Shown here: positions 23,813 through 37,600 of the stretch, piece after piece
How positions within the stretch are numbered: position 1 is the first letter of the stretch
Layout of the letters: the number at the start of each line of letters is the position of its first letter
Origin: Pempheris klunzingeri
Taxonomy: Eukaryota > Chordata > Actinopteri > Acropomatiformes > Pempheridae
Direction of reading: 5' to 3'
DNA length: 64,000 nucleotides
NCBI RefSeq assembly: GCF_042242105.1
Contig: NC_092016.1
Span: forward strand, 3,705,501 to 3,769,500
The notes under the pieces: generated by a model
Database searches by the model: none
What the model saw: the letters and a program-made list of their open reading frames with translations, nothing else
Told to the model about the DNA's origin: nothing
Made by a program: the position numbers and the translations under genes

Positions 23813-26589
23813 TAATCAATAAGCCCATATAACAGGAGTATTTCTATTTTAAACTGATCTATACTTTTAGTCTGTTACATTTCAAAGGGAAAGCTTTAAA
23901 ATCAGGAGCACGTTAACTACTGAGCAGGTTTCCGAATATCAAGGATTTGATATTTTGGTGCATTTGGTGAAAATAGAAATATTATTTATCAAATTAATCT
24001 ATTTGTGGTTTAACTGAGACACACAATAGTACAAGAACAGTAAGTTATTGCAAACTGTTTTCTTAATTCAATATAGAGACGTAGAGATGAAAAAAAAGAC
24101 AAGAGAACGTCTAATATTACTATGACACACATCTACTGACGGGGAAACTAATGCTGGACATAAATGTTGAGTGTGAATTAAAGAAATGTATTAAAAGTGA
24201 CCAACATGTTGAGGAAACAGTGACTCTAACACCTGTACGGACACCAGTCTGTAAAACCACCCATGTTGCACACAGATGCAGCCTGAATGTTTTGTGCATC
24301 ACTGTTAAAAATAAACGAGGGTCAGGTCGAACCAGTTGACCCCCCCCATCATGACCTCCACTAAAAATGTGGTCAAACCCGACTCGTGTTGTTTTTCCTC
24401 AACCAGAGAAGGCGAATGTGTTTGTTTAATAACAGGACAGCATCCACAGGGCAAATATGAAGATTAAACCTGCTGTGGCTTCAGTCACTTTTATTGGGTT
24501 TAACTCCGGTTAACAGCAGAGGAAAGTGCCCACTAACAGTTAACGATGCAGGTGCATTTTACGGCTTTTTCTCTGGATGATGCAACCCAGAATGACCTGA
24601 CTCTGAACCTGGAGTTTTAAAATATAAATGAGGGATCTCATCGGAAAAAAAAAGAAAAAAAAAAACGTTGTCATTGTAAACTCTGGATAGAGTGTCTGGA
24701 TTAAATGTCCTGCATGTGATGGAGACACTCTGGAGGCAAGAAAAACTGCATGTTTTACTAATTCATGGAGATTATTCAAAAAACAAAGTCAAGTCCTACA
24801 ATAATGTTTCCTCTTTTTTTGAGATTTATACTTAACCCCGTCTGAAAATGACCATTTGAAAAGTTAATGCTGGATTTGATGATTTACAAGACACTGAGTA
24901 AAGCTCTTTTCTTTAAACATTGTGTCATATTATGGAAGAAGTAAATGGGAGTCAATGTCCTCAGCTAAGTATTCTGTCTGTTTTTGTACATCTCATTTAC
25001 ATCCTAACGAATTATTGTGTTTGAACAGGCTGCACAAATGAATTTAAAATACTGAGGGTTGTACATCTATAGTTGAAAGTAAGTTAAGTACATTTTAAAT
25101 GGGTCTTTTTTTCTCCTTTTACTTGTATACATGTGGTACATACACACACATATATTGGTGGTGGAGCTAAATCTTAGTCTATATTATGTATTGAATCTTT
25201 ATTATGGTCTTAACTACAATCAATAAATTCATAGATATAAGAACACATTAATATTAAGTGTTTATTTAGGGAATGTACATAATCATATTGATTGCCCTTT
25301 TGTCACTCTCAGTTTGGCTTTTTTTAGATACAGAAGTAAAATTCTCTCACTCCAGAGATCAGAGAGTGTATTATTATAAAAATCTAGTTTCCTACACATT
25401 GATTCGCTGAACCTGCAAGTTCAGCCTCATGTTGTCTTAAGCAGCAGGGCTGTCACAGACGGCCAACCTCTGCACTCCTGGTATGTTGGGGCTGTTTTGT
25501 TGCCCCTGTCTTGCCATGGCCTCGAGTAACACGGTAAATATTGCCACACGAGCTCATATTTCTGTCATTAGCTGAAATAATAGCAGCCACGGTGGAAAAC
25601 ACGAGGGCAATTCCAGCTCTCCGCTGAGGCCCGGAGAGAATGTGCTGCTGCTGCACCGCCGCCCGCATATCTGAGTGAAGGCTGGTTATCACAGTGCAGA
25701 TGGACGCTGCCCTCCTGACACTGGCTGGCACACCGTGAAGTCTGCGGCCGTATTAGATATTATTGTCTGTCACGACACTGCTACTCCTCAGAAGAGCCGC
25801 AGCAATCAGAGTCCCCTAAAATAAAAGTCTAGAGTCCTGCACGCAATGCCTTCCTCTGTGGTCAGCCCCCTGCAGCCACCGATGTTTTTCTAGTCACTTG
25901 ACTGACACCCGGCCGACATAACATAAACCCGAGACCACTATTTCAGTGATGAGGGGTGTGATGGTGGTTTTGGGGATGTTGAGGAAAAAGCTGCCTCAAG
26001 GCCTGGAAGACAACCAGGATGTTGAGGGTTTCTTTTTAAATCACTGTGGTCAGTAATCAAGGATGGTCAGCGGACATTCTGCTCATACAATTTGTTTATT
26101 TACCACATTCCCATATTGCTGCTATTATTCTCCTTCTTTTGGAAACATGATGCTGCATTACACTAAACGGCTAATTCCAGTGGAACAATGCCGCCCCGCC
26201 AGCAGCCCTGCGAGGCTGTAAGCACACTCATATCGACAGATCTGCTCGGTGTTATTGCTTGTTTGTGAACTGGATCTGCTTCAAAAACGTTTGTGGGTTC
26301 TTCCGTGGCCCGTGCTACACCCTTCCACCGAGATTCATGAAAACCAGGCCAGTAATTTGCTCGTGATCCTGCTGACAGACAAACGTCCTCGGCAGAGGTG
26401 ATCAGCAATAAACACAAAAGGGGAGTTTTGCTTGTCGTCGTCGCCTGATGTTCACTCATGTGGGGATTCTTGAATCCTTCATTTCTAATTCTTAAATTGT
26501 TGGGTCTCTCTTAATTAAAGAGTTTAGACCTCATGACGTTCATTATGAATTAATGGCCTATCAATAAAGATTGATTGAGTGGCTGAAGT

Positions 26590-26875
26590 GCAGTTTAGAC
26601 TGATGATGTCATTAGCTTTGCAGGTTTTGACCTGATGATGCTGCTAGATGAAGAAAATGTAATGGATCACTATCCTACAGGATGTGGGGAACAATAGTGC
26701 GTGAACCAAAACCACAAATATCAACCTCATGGTGGCGCTAGAGGGAAAGTCAGGAGATCAACCAAAGTCAGTATGATTCATCCTCAGAGGACCATGAATG
26801 TCTGCACAAAGGTTCATGGCAACCATCCAAGAGTTGTTGAAATATTTCTGTCCTGACCAAAGACTTTGATATGGA
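26590..26875 (+). mobile_element. Teleost interspersed repeat ('CTCATGGTGGCGCTAGAGG' family)
   Basis: Contains AACCTCATGGTGGCGCTAGA, ATGATTCATCCTCAGAGGAC and GGTTCATGGCAACCATCCAA, a family I recognise from teleost genomic DNA. An inverted relative lies 0.8 kb away. Confidence 0.65.
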
Positions 26876-27461
26876 TAAGTGCCTGAGATCAGACAGGAGT
26901 TCTTGGTGTAGCGGTCTGGATTCAAAGGTCTGGATCGAGACGACAGAGAGCTGCAGGGATGACGTACGTTTGTGGGCCAACGCGGCCGTTAGCATCGCAC
27001 TGGTTCCCTCGACAAAAAGCCAACAGGATTCTTCACACTGGATTTTGGATTATCACAGAAAATAAGATCTATAGAAAAAAAGATACCTCTGAGATGATGA
27101 GCACCTTCACCTGTGAGACGTTTCTGATTTCTGAGGCATAATGCAGGTAAAAACGAAAGTTTGAGTTGAATTAGTTTGCAGGAGTGAGAGTCTGGAGCAC
27201 AACCCCTCACCACAGCTGAACAATTCTTGGACTGTCTGTTACACTTGAATGAATGTGAGCTTCAGTTTGAGTTGTGACCTTCCAAACAAACAGTCTAGCT
27301 ACATTTCTGTCACAGCCAAAGCTAGAAACAAAAAAAACAACCCATAATCCTCTGATGGCAGATATCCCACATCTGGATCACCACCATCATCTCTCATCAG
27401 TTGTGGTTTACCCAACGCTGAACTCTTCATGCTAGTTAACCCTCAGTATTCATCCCTCTGT

Positions 27462-27491
27462 GCTCCTCCTCCTCCTCCTCCTCCTCCTCCC
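27462..27491. repeat. CTC trinucleotide microsatellite
   Basis: About nine CTC units. Confidence 0.92.
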
Positions 27492-27624
27492 CCACAACTA
27501 CTGACGTCCAAAGGAGCAAACTGAACAAACTCTCAGATGCTCAGATTCCTTTTTAGCCACGAGTCTAGTGTCACATGAGGGATGACGATGACTGTCGGTG
27601 CCAAGAAATTGTATTCAGTCAGTT

Positions 27625-28005
27625 ATCGTTCCAAGAGGATGAATCCTACTGACGTTCCTCCGGATGTACCAGGTTGACATTTGTGGTTTTTAGTGAAATG
27701 TTTCCTCAACTATCAACGTTTAACCCAAACATTGGTGGTGCAGCGAGGACGAATCCTTCTGCACCTCCAGAAGGTAAAGGGTCTAGTGAAAAGTCTCAAT
27801 ATCCACTGGACTGATGACACTTTGGATGAATCCTACTGACTGGTGATCTCCTGATGGTTGAACTGAATGATTTGCCATAAACTTGGTACAGTTAATAATT
27901 TTCCTCTTGGAATGAAATCTGGCGATTCCTAACTTTCCTTTGTAAAACGAGTCCAATACTTTGGTTTATGACCAAATACCTGCAAAGTTTATGATGTACA
28001 ATTTA
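27625..28005 (-). mobile_element. Teleost interspersed repeat, inverted relative of 26590-26875
   Basis: Contains GGTTGACATTTGTGGTTTTT, GGATGAATCCTACTGACTGG and GTCCAATACTTTGGTTTATG, the opposite-strand counterpart of the family above. Confidence 0.6.
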
Positions 28006-31000
28006 CCTTCTGATCAGTGCTAATTATCAAACACATATTGATATTGATATTAGCATTTAGCTCAACTCAAAATATGACCATATTTAATGTAGAATTACTG
28101 TATGAAACAACCATCATCACAAAATGTTAACTAATAATGTTTTAAGAAGAAATAAGATATACAATTGATGTCATCAAGAAAAAAATAGATTCTTATTATT
28201 GTTTTAGGAAAGTTATACTTAATTTGCATGTTGTGCAAAGTGAATATATGCTTTAGGATTGGAAATCTGTGTCTCTCTCCTTTGAAATGTCTTCCCTGGT
28301 ACTGTGATACTTAAATGAGAAGTGAATAAATAGTTCCATCTAGTCAAACTGCATATATGGGTTTTTGACCCAGAGGACCCCAGTAGATTGGTATTTTTAA
28401 AAAGTACCAACTAAAACAAGAACCGAACACTGGTATGAGGTCATTGGGGACAAACTGATTGACAAAGGCATGAAAAATTGGATGAGAGATGACAAAAAGT
28501 ACCTCTGGGGTCTGTGAATGCTGCAGCCGGTAGGACGAGGGTTAAAAACTGTTTGGCTGCTCACAAGATAAAATGCAACCCTGTCAAGCACCAGCTAATA
28601 AATCTTTTTTTTATGGTTTTCAGTGACGCAGTAAAGTTGCTTTATTGCAAAATTAGAGTAAACTTCATAAAATTTTAAAAGCCAGCAAGATTGGTCATCA
28701 ACAGCTCCTAAAACCCTCCTGAAAAACGGCCCTCGGTGTGTGCAGCCCCCGCTCTCAGCCAGAGCGACAGTCGCTTCCCCTCCCTGTGTGTGTCTCTAAG
28801 ATATTATCTCCCAGTGTGTTTGAAGAGACCAGACCGGTGCTCTTCCCAAAAGCCCCAGATGAAAGGTTTTGGCCCGAGGCCCCAAATACCAGCAGCCACT
28901 GTGAACTGCTGGGTGACTGCACCGTTGGAGGGTGTAATTTCTGCGAGGCAGCAACATTCAGGCCCCCGAGAGGCGAGAGGAGCTCGGACCTGGAGCCCCG
29001 AGAGGCGACATGAAAGAGGAGGAGATGACTGTGTGTGCGCTTGTGTTTGTGCGGTTTGACTGAAGAGCCGAGTGGTTGATCGTGTCAGTGTGTGAAGTCA
29101 CACGCTGTCATTAGCCGAGGTTCCTCATATGGTTAGTCACAAAAGGTGTGTGTGTGTGTGAGTGTGACTGAAATGATTAGAGAGGAAGGCTTCAATAAAA
29201 GACCAACAGGAGAGTGAAGTGCAGGGCTCAGGGTGACATTTTCCAGCTTGATTAAAAGATAGAGGGTAAAATAAGCTGCAATAACAAATAAATACAGCAA
29301 TTTCCCATCTTTTTGTGACTCACTGAGGCAAGTTTAGCACCAACTAAACATACAAAATGCCAAATATGGGGTAAAGTTATGATCATTACCAAGCAGGAGC
29401 CCTTCATCACTTGACAAATCAACAGTTTCTAACATTTATGTGAGTAGAAATAACATAGGATTTCCCCTCTTTTAGATGACGTCCCCTGAGATCGTGTCTG
29501 TGTTGGTACATACCTGATCTAAAATAACCGTTGTTTTGCAGGAGCGGATCCTTCCTGCGGTGCCTCCAGCTTCCTGCCTCCTTTGGCCCGGCACCTCGGC
29601 CCGTCTCTGGCCAGCTGTCACACCAGGAAACCGAACAGAGAGAAGCTCAGCGCAGAGCTGATGGGGCTGCAAGTCGGTGGGATTAAATTCCGCACATTAG
29701 ACAGACAACAGTGGAAGATATTATAGATAATATTCTTACTGAAGCAGTTTTGTGCTTAATGACCCTGGTAATGTCTTGGTAAGGATAAGATTTACTAACT
29801 GGAAATACTTTCTAACAGAACCAGTATTTTATAAGAAATAAATTATGGACATTTCCACATTTTTATAGGTATAATTTCCTTTAATAACTCCACTGAGGCT
29901 GATTCTGTAGTCTGTTTTTCCCTCCCTACACATATTTAGGCTGCTGATACTGGAACAGGTTTTTTCACTGCCCACGTAAAAAAGTATAAAAAAGTATACT
30001 TGCTACTACAGACACACTCAAATACAATTAAATGTACTTGACTGATGCACTTGAATATATTTCAATAGTTTTTTTTCAGATAACTTTTCATAATTTACAA
30101 GAAATATTAGCATTTCAACCAAAATGTGTGAAAGATTCACTGCAAGTATGATTCATTTGAATATGTGATGACTTTTAAGATCAATTTGAAAATACTTTCA
30201 GTTCAAACGTCATCAGTAGAGGACAAGTTGTACTGAAGTATTTAAAGGCCTCTTCACAAAATAGTACAGCAAAGAACATTTACTCCATTGTTAGCAAACT
30301 TTTAGTAGAATTATTATTATTATGTTAAACATACTTAGATTAGGTGTACTTGTGTAATTTGTTGTTACTTTAAGTTGATTAAATCCCAACGACCTTTAGT
30401 GTTTGTCAGGAAAAAACAACAACTAGTGACAGTAAAAAGTATTTTAGTGATATTTTTCACATGACAACTGAACTCACTTCATGGAAAAATGCCACCAAAT
30501 GTGTCTGAAAGCTTCCGAAACACCATTAAGTTAGATTTTGTGATCGTCTATATGCAGGACTGCTCCTTTAGATCAATACATAGACAGAATAATGTAAGAA
30601 AAGCTGTCCTCAGGCAGTGCAGAGACAGGACAATAGGGGGAAGACAAGATGGAGATTTGGAGGTGACACAGAGGAGAAAGCCGTCATTAAGGCCTCAACA
30701 CTTAAACTGCCAACAGCACCAGAGGAAAAACAGCTGGTGTGTTGAGGAGGTCTGGAGGTAACTGGATGAGATCATCTGTCAACCTTTGTCTTACATGATA
30801 ATTATCTGGTATTTACTAATTGAGCACAAAGAGTGACGTAATCTGGAGGCACAGCAGCCTTTTTCCCCTCAAATACGACTGCTGTGCTGCAACGCTGCGC
30901 AGACATTAATCCAACAAAAGGGTTTCGGAGGTTCCTCCATGATTTAACCTTCACAGTGTCACGGTACGAATGGGTTTTCTTTTGACTGTGAGTTTGAAAC

Positions 31001-34000
31001 CTTTCAGGGGGGATTTCACCACTTCAGTGTGACCTTCACAGACTGTAATGAGAGTGAAAAGGGGACGTGGCCTCCTCGGGTGAAGATACCTTTGGAAGAT
31101 TGTATAGTGGCATAAAGGGAGATTAGGCCCCTGGGGTGTTTGAATGCTAAACAGGCAAAACGACCCTCAGTGCTTTTGCTCTTTTGATCTTCCACCTTTT
31201 TAAATGGAAAACAGCCCCAATTAATTCAGAAATATGACTTAAATATTCCATCCAGTGATGCACATAGACGTACAGTCGCTGAAGCCATTTAGAGTCGATT
31301 AAAAATGTCTGATTTTTTTATTCTTTATTTATTCTTCATTTTAAGATACAAAGGCCAAACATAAAGGAATTCTCTTAGAAACACAATACTGGAATAAAAA
31401 AAAAAGAAAAAAAAAAAAAAAGACTTCAAATCCAGTCAAAAGTCTATGAGGTCAACAGTCAGTATAGCAAGAAATGAACTCATAATACCATAAAAACACA
31501 TCAATTTCATCAACTTTTTTGATCAATCATAGAAAACCTGAACAGCCGGGAAACAACATATCTACAATACTTTGAATGTCAATGAACACCTAGACAAAAA
31601 AAAAAAAAAAAACTGAAACTATGCCACCAATAAATTCAAAATCGGTTCAACTGAAACTGAGCGATACTAAACGCATGCAGACGTGGAGAACGAGGGTGAC
31701 TGCTTGAATCGTCTGCTACAATAGTAAGTATTGTACAGTGTTTGACACCAACATCCGCCCTCGATCGACCTCTCAGTGGCACTGCTATCCCCTCATGCAT
31801 TTTTTAAAAGGATCTTGAATTAATATTCATTGTTATCAAAACTAACACAGTATAATATTGCACAAGCCCATAATTCATAATTCATGGGGTGGAAAGGTTT
31901 AGAATACTGTGGCGGGGGCGGCAGAAGCAGATGATGTGGCGGCTCGTGTCACATGTCCAGTGCAACCGTAAAAATCAGTTTTAATTTGGTTTCTCTCTTA
32001 TTTTCTTATCAGTGGGGCCTCAGCTTTGAACTGGAGGCTAAACGTTGGACCCCCGAGTAGTCTGCAGGAAATATTAACGTCTGCTAATACGGACATGGTC
32101 TCAGTATAAAAGTACTGTATGTATTCATGTCACAGATCGACACTGAACAACCGAAGGTTCCCCCAGACTTTCAAAGCTCAGTTTAATCCGTCAAAGAACC
32201 TGAACTGCCAGTATATATTTTCTTTTCTTTTATATGTAGTAATGAATATGTCTACTACTTATTTGTTCTTCCACACACAATACTGTTTTTTCTTTGTTTG
32301 TTTTTTTGTTTTTGGATATTTCAAATGTCAAAACACAAACATCAAAGTGCCATATAAAAGGTGAAACTGTGTGAACACAACTAGAAGCGCATTTGAGTGA
32401 GTTTCAGTAGCATTTACTGTACATTAGGAGCAGATCTGCTTTGACCTGAGACGATAACATCCATCAGATATTTCAAACTTGCAGCCTCTACGCCATTGTT
32501 AATCTCTCAGTTTACCAGTTAGTAATAAACATAGGTGTTGGATTAAGATTATTATGGTTATTATCATTACAATACTATATAAATATTAACAATACTATAT
32601 ACTATATAGTATTTTATAGAATTACTGGAAAAAATGGATTTGACGTGGTTGTGTCCAGATCTGAGAAAAACCTCACCACATGCTTCATCTCCAGTCATTA
32701 AACTTCAAACAGCCTGTTGAAGACGAGGCTAATTAACTGTAAACTGACTATTAACATTACATTTTTTTAAACTAAACCACGTCATGACATTCGACACACA
32801 TCTGCTGTAGCAGCCAATAACATATGAATACTGCAGTTACTGTCACATGTCACAGAAAAAGTGATTAGGCCGCTAAATAACGATCTTTTTTGAATGAATA
32901 ATGTCAAATTTCTTGTGTTTCTTGTGTCTTTTTTTTGGCTGAAGGTGTCACAGCACATGTAAATCTCAGGCTTTTATTAATTTCCTCAAGAGCAATAAAA
33001 TGTCTCTACAACCCGTCTGTTTGTTCCGCGTGTGTCTGCGTCAGTGCATCAAATACTACATTTTTCTAAATGAACCCACAGAAACAATCACCTGAGGGTG
33101 CTCTGGCACAAGAGGAGCAGTTGACTTCACACCGACTCGGCCTGAAGACTCCAAATGAGGCCGTAGCCTCACCCAGAAATAGATGGAGCTCAGTTTGTGA
33201 AGACGTTCAGTGAAAAGAGTTAAGGGTTGTGTAAAACGGTGCGATGTTCGCTCTCCTGTTGTTGGCTGCTACACGTACACTGAGATCCACAAAGTCTGAA
33301 ACCACACTGAAAATTTGGAAAACGGGAAACCTGTGAACTAACAGATCAAATCAGAGTGTCAGATGCAACGCAGCTTCAATGGAGCAGATACGACTCAAGG
33401 AAACCTGACCTTTTGTACAAAGGAGTTAAATTGCCACAAACGTGTTTAAATGTTATTGTGAGAAATGGTGCAGGATCTTAAATATCTCTTCTTCATTTTA
33501 CACGTCATGTTCATTTGAACGTCTAGTATTTTTTCATCTTCTGAAAATGAAAATATTTTAGATTTTCCGTATGGTCTCAGACAGTTGGACCCCGTCGCAT
33601 AAGTTTTATCAGAGTGAATAGTATGTTTACACCTCGGACGTTAACCCTCTAAAGCAGTTCGAACAAACGTGCTGTAGGAAACATGAGCTAAGGATTTTAC
33701 CATCCAAACCACTGCAGAGAAATACTAGAATTACTGAAGAGCACCGAGTGGGACACCTTTAGATTTTTAGTCTCTCGTGTCTGCTCAACATAGAAGAAAT
33801 ATGGCAAAATTTGCTAGTGAATTGATATTAGAATTGTTTAAACTATTTGTTACTTGCTTATTTTTCCCACTAAAGAGGAACGAGCATGTTTTCCTTAAGT
33901 GTCAATATGTCCTCTGAGGATAATATATATTCTGTGTGTCTTGAGGGAAGGTGAAGTGTTCGGTTATATATTGTGCAAGCCGTTAAAGGAGCTTATGTAC

Positions 34001-34137
34001 ATCACCAGCCGTGGGTCTTGGAGGTTCAGTTTTCCAGGTAGAACTGATCTAGGATCGGAGTCCAGGCAGCACCAACTGATACAGCAGCAGTCCTGTTACC
34101 CCTGACCGCTGATTCAGGGACGAAGGGGCCACTGCCT

Positions 34138-34143
34138 TTTATT
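34138..34143 (-). terminator. mfge8: Candidate mfge8 polyadenylation signal
   Basis: Minus-strand AATAAA about 380 nt downstream of the mfge8 stop. Other AATAAA-like sites exist further down (near 31310-31335), so the UTR could be longer. Confidence 0.4.
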
Positions 34144-34520
34144 TAACTGGTATGCAGGATACAAATCTGACCCCAGCCCTGCTCAGGAACAAAGAAGATG
34201 GACACCGTTTCTTGAACTGATCACAGATTTGGTTCAGCTGGAAAAGACGATGAGTGATCAGTTCAGGAAGTGAACAAAGAGGGGACGCTGTGAGCTACAC
34301 TCAATCAGGGCCCTGTTAACAGTGGTTAAGGGTAACATCTCCCACCTCCAACCAGCCCCGGTTGGGGTGGGGGTGCGCTACTCTGGTGTTTGCTGCCCCC
34401 TAGGGCTGAGAGCAAGGCAGTGCAGGTGTGGCTCAGGAGGGAGAGGGGAAGGAGGGAGGGAAGAGGGAAGGGGAGGAGGAGGTAGAGAAAGGAGGAGTGG
34501 GGAGGAGGTCCAGGGTGGCG

Positions 34521-34664
34521 CTACTCGTCGCAGCCCAGGAGCTCCATTCGCAGGGTGATGCGCTCGTGCCACTCCCACGGCAGGATGCGGACATATCGGC
34601 CGTAGAACGGCGGCTCGAAGATGTTCTTTTTGTGAACGTTGTTGTCGCTGTTGCCTGGGAAGAT
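34521..34664 (-). CDS. mfge8: mfge8 final exon: discoidin C2, part 3 and stop
   Basis: [20 protein letters not shown], then [20 protein letters not shown], then Asp-Glu and TAG (34523-34521). The domain-closing cysteine is present. Confidence 0.95.
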   Translation of the reverse strand: MFPGNSDNNVHKKNIFEPPFYGRYVRILPWEWHERITLRMELLGCDE

Positions 34665-37600
34665 CTGAACAGAGAAGGAGAAAATCAGGACACAGATCGT
34701 AGCTGCAGTTTGACAATCCAGACAACAAAAGATTCTTTTTATGCTTCTTGTGTCTTTAACAACTAAAATATTTTAAAAGCCACTACTCATTCAGCTTGTT
34801 TACTTTCCCCATAATTTTATCATGTATATTGATTTTTTTTAAACAATATTTTTCATGATAGCAGTTAAAAACAACATTACTTAAAATTAAGCGCTGTCCT
34901 AGCTACAGACAAATATCTATGACAATAACCTGCCTGACATGATAATATAGGTTTACAAGTCAGTGAAAGAGGTGAAACACCTGAAAAACTATGTATTTTA
35001 TATGATAAGTAAAAAGTGCAAACATTCTCCCATAATGACGGATTCAAATCATAAATTTAACTTAAGTTCTAAATGTTTCACAGAAAACCGTCAGCATTGA
35101 ACTTGCACATCTGGCAGGTGAATAGATTTCTGGATGCCTTATACATAACATACATACATACATACATACAGAAAACAAATCAAACTCAGTGTTCACAGGT
35201 GTGTAGAGGAGTACGTCAGAAACAAGCTTTACCATTAGTTTCCTTTAAGATCACGAAAAGATAAACAACTACAAAATCCTGTTTTCTTCACATTTTTCAA
35301 ATGATTCAAAAACCAACAGGACATTTTTGTTGGTATGTTTGTTTGTGTGATTTCTAAATAATGTATCTTACATGCCCTCATAATGCTGTGTAAACTATTT
35401 TTCGCATCTTAAATCAATTGATTGATTGCTATTATTTTCTTTACTTTAATTTTACATTGTTTTATTTTTTACGCTGTAGTTCTGTTTTTTCCACAAGGAT
35501 AAATTCAGCTTCATGTTTTAAGTTTTTTTACTCAACATTTGCGAGCGTGTTTCTGGCCACAGCTGAACTGACCTTGTCTGTCCTTGTGGTCTCATCCTTC
35601 ACGATGGTCCAGGACTGTCCGTCATCACTGTGAGCCACTTTGAAGGCTGTGATAAACTGAATGGAGCCAAAGTCTTTGGCCCCCTGTGTGATGACTCCTG
35701 TGATCTTCTTGGGAGACCCGAGGTCCACCTGAGGACGCAGAAACATCGTCGCTTTACCAACTCAGCCACAAACAAACTAAGAAGCAGCCACATGCAGCTC
35801 TGTCGTGCCGTCCCGTCCTACCTGCAGCCACTCAGATTGGTTATTAGTGGAGGCGGTCCAGGCGTTGGTCTTGCCCTGCTTGTCCAGACGGGCGTAGTGA
35901 GGGTGCCAGGTGAAGGCCTCGATGCCCCAGGTGCGGAAGGTGCTGGAGGCCGTGATCTGACGGTTAGACACCAACCGGGACTTCAAGCCCATCGGCTCCG
36001 AACAACCTGAAGTGTTTGAATACACTGTGGAGGTGAGACCAGGCAGAAAGACAGAGGAAGAGGCAGAACAAAAGAGGAATGGAAAGAAAGAGAAAGAAAG
36101 TATGATAGACAGGGGACGGACAGATAGCGGCCCGGGCCAGCCAGTGATGTGAAGCAGCAAACCAGAGAGGATGATGTGGAGGACGACAGCAGCAGATGCA
36201 GCGGACAGACATATGGCACACAGGTGAACCATTAATGTGCAGCTTTAGGCTTCGCTGAGCTCACATGGTGGAGTCTGACCGTGCCTTCTCAACGATTTGT
36301 TTCTACCATCTGTGTTGATCACGCCCACATTATTATATTACAGTGATCCTCCACAAGTTTTGCAGTTACAGTATTGTCATACTTTCTGTATCACCTCATA
36401 TGTTCAGTGTGAGAGAAATGCCAATCCTAAAGTAGAAACAAACATGTGGAGCTCACTGTGTGATATAAGATAAAGGCTATAAGAGACTTTTTAATGTGGG
36501 TTAGTGAAGCAGCTGGGCATGCAGGTCAGATACACAGAAGGTGCATGAAAAACTTGCATCTGTACTGTTGCTGTCCAGCATCATGTAGCTGCTTATGCAA
36601 CATCCTTTTTCATTGTCATAACATCACTTTACACTTACAGTTGATTCACTTATTGGAATCAACTGAGTTTGAAATACGAACATATAACCTCCAGGAAACA
36701 AACTACTGTATATTTCATAATTAAGTATTTTCCATGAAAGCAAATGTTACTTTTAGCAGAGAGAACATGCTAAAACTCATGCTTGCTGGTTGTGATCTCA
36801 TGCCAGACTGATAGGTGACCCCGAAACTCAACATGCTGCAAATACAGTAATTGTGGAACCATGCATAAACTGGGAAGCACGATTAATGGCAGAGGAACGG
36901 ACAGATGAGGCAGCCATCAAGAGAGACACATATTCAACAGCGTAATGAGGCCGGCGAGTTCCAAAGAAACACACTGGCTTTAAATAAAAGGAACAGCAGG
37001 ATGAGCAAACATTGGCTGGAACACAGAAGACTTAAAAGAACCAAGTGCTACATTTTCCTGCTGTGGCGACATTTTATGATGATGAATATGATGAACGTGT
37101 TCTTTGCTGTGGAAAAACCCTGAATATTTAGCATCCAGTGTGCCATATGCTTGCCAGTATCACTATTAGTAAAATATGATCATATGGTTTTGATAATTGT
37201 GCTCAGAGGCACTAAGTGGTGCAATCCTCTGAGTAACTTCCTTTGAAATGTGATCAATCACTGAGTGTAGTGCTGAGAATAATTCATAAGGAAACACTGA
37301 CGAAAGAATGAGTCTGAATGAAGCTTTGATAACTAACAAACATCAGTATACTGAACACCAACTGTTCATGTGTTTGTCGTGTGTTTTTCTGTGCGAGTTT
37401 ACCGTTTAGCTCACAGCCCACCAGCTCCATGCGCAGGGTGCAGGCCTTGCGACACACTACAGGGATTATGCGGATGTACTGGGCAATGATTGGGGGGTCA
37501 AACAGGTTGGTTTTGGTGCTGTCATTGTCCACGTTTCCAACAAATACCTAAAAAAAAAAAGACAGGAGGAGTTAGCAGATTGTGTGGAGTGTACTGTTGC

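Larger units (their letters stand above)
23813..34137. other. hapln3-mfge8 gap without genes
   Basis: About 10 kb with no coding exon. Mostly AT-rich. It holds an inverted pair of one repeat family (26590-26875 and 27625-28005), a (CTC)n run at 27462-27491, and GC-rich, non-repetitive islands at about 25440-25780, 26160-26460, 28730-29060 and 29540-29690 that could be regulatory. The part near 31300-34100 may include distal mfge8 3' UTR. Confidence 0.6.

Noticed and set aside
25453-25731. 92-codon minus-strand open frame
   Set aside because: No family resemblance, no splice partners; more likely a non-coding GC-rich island.
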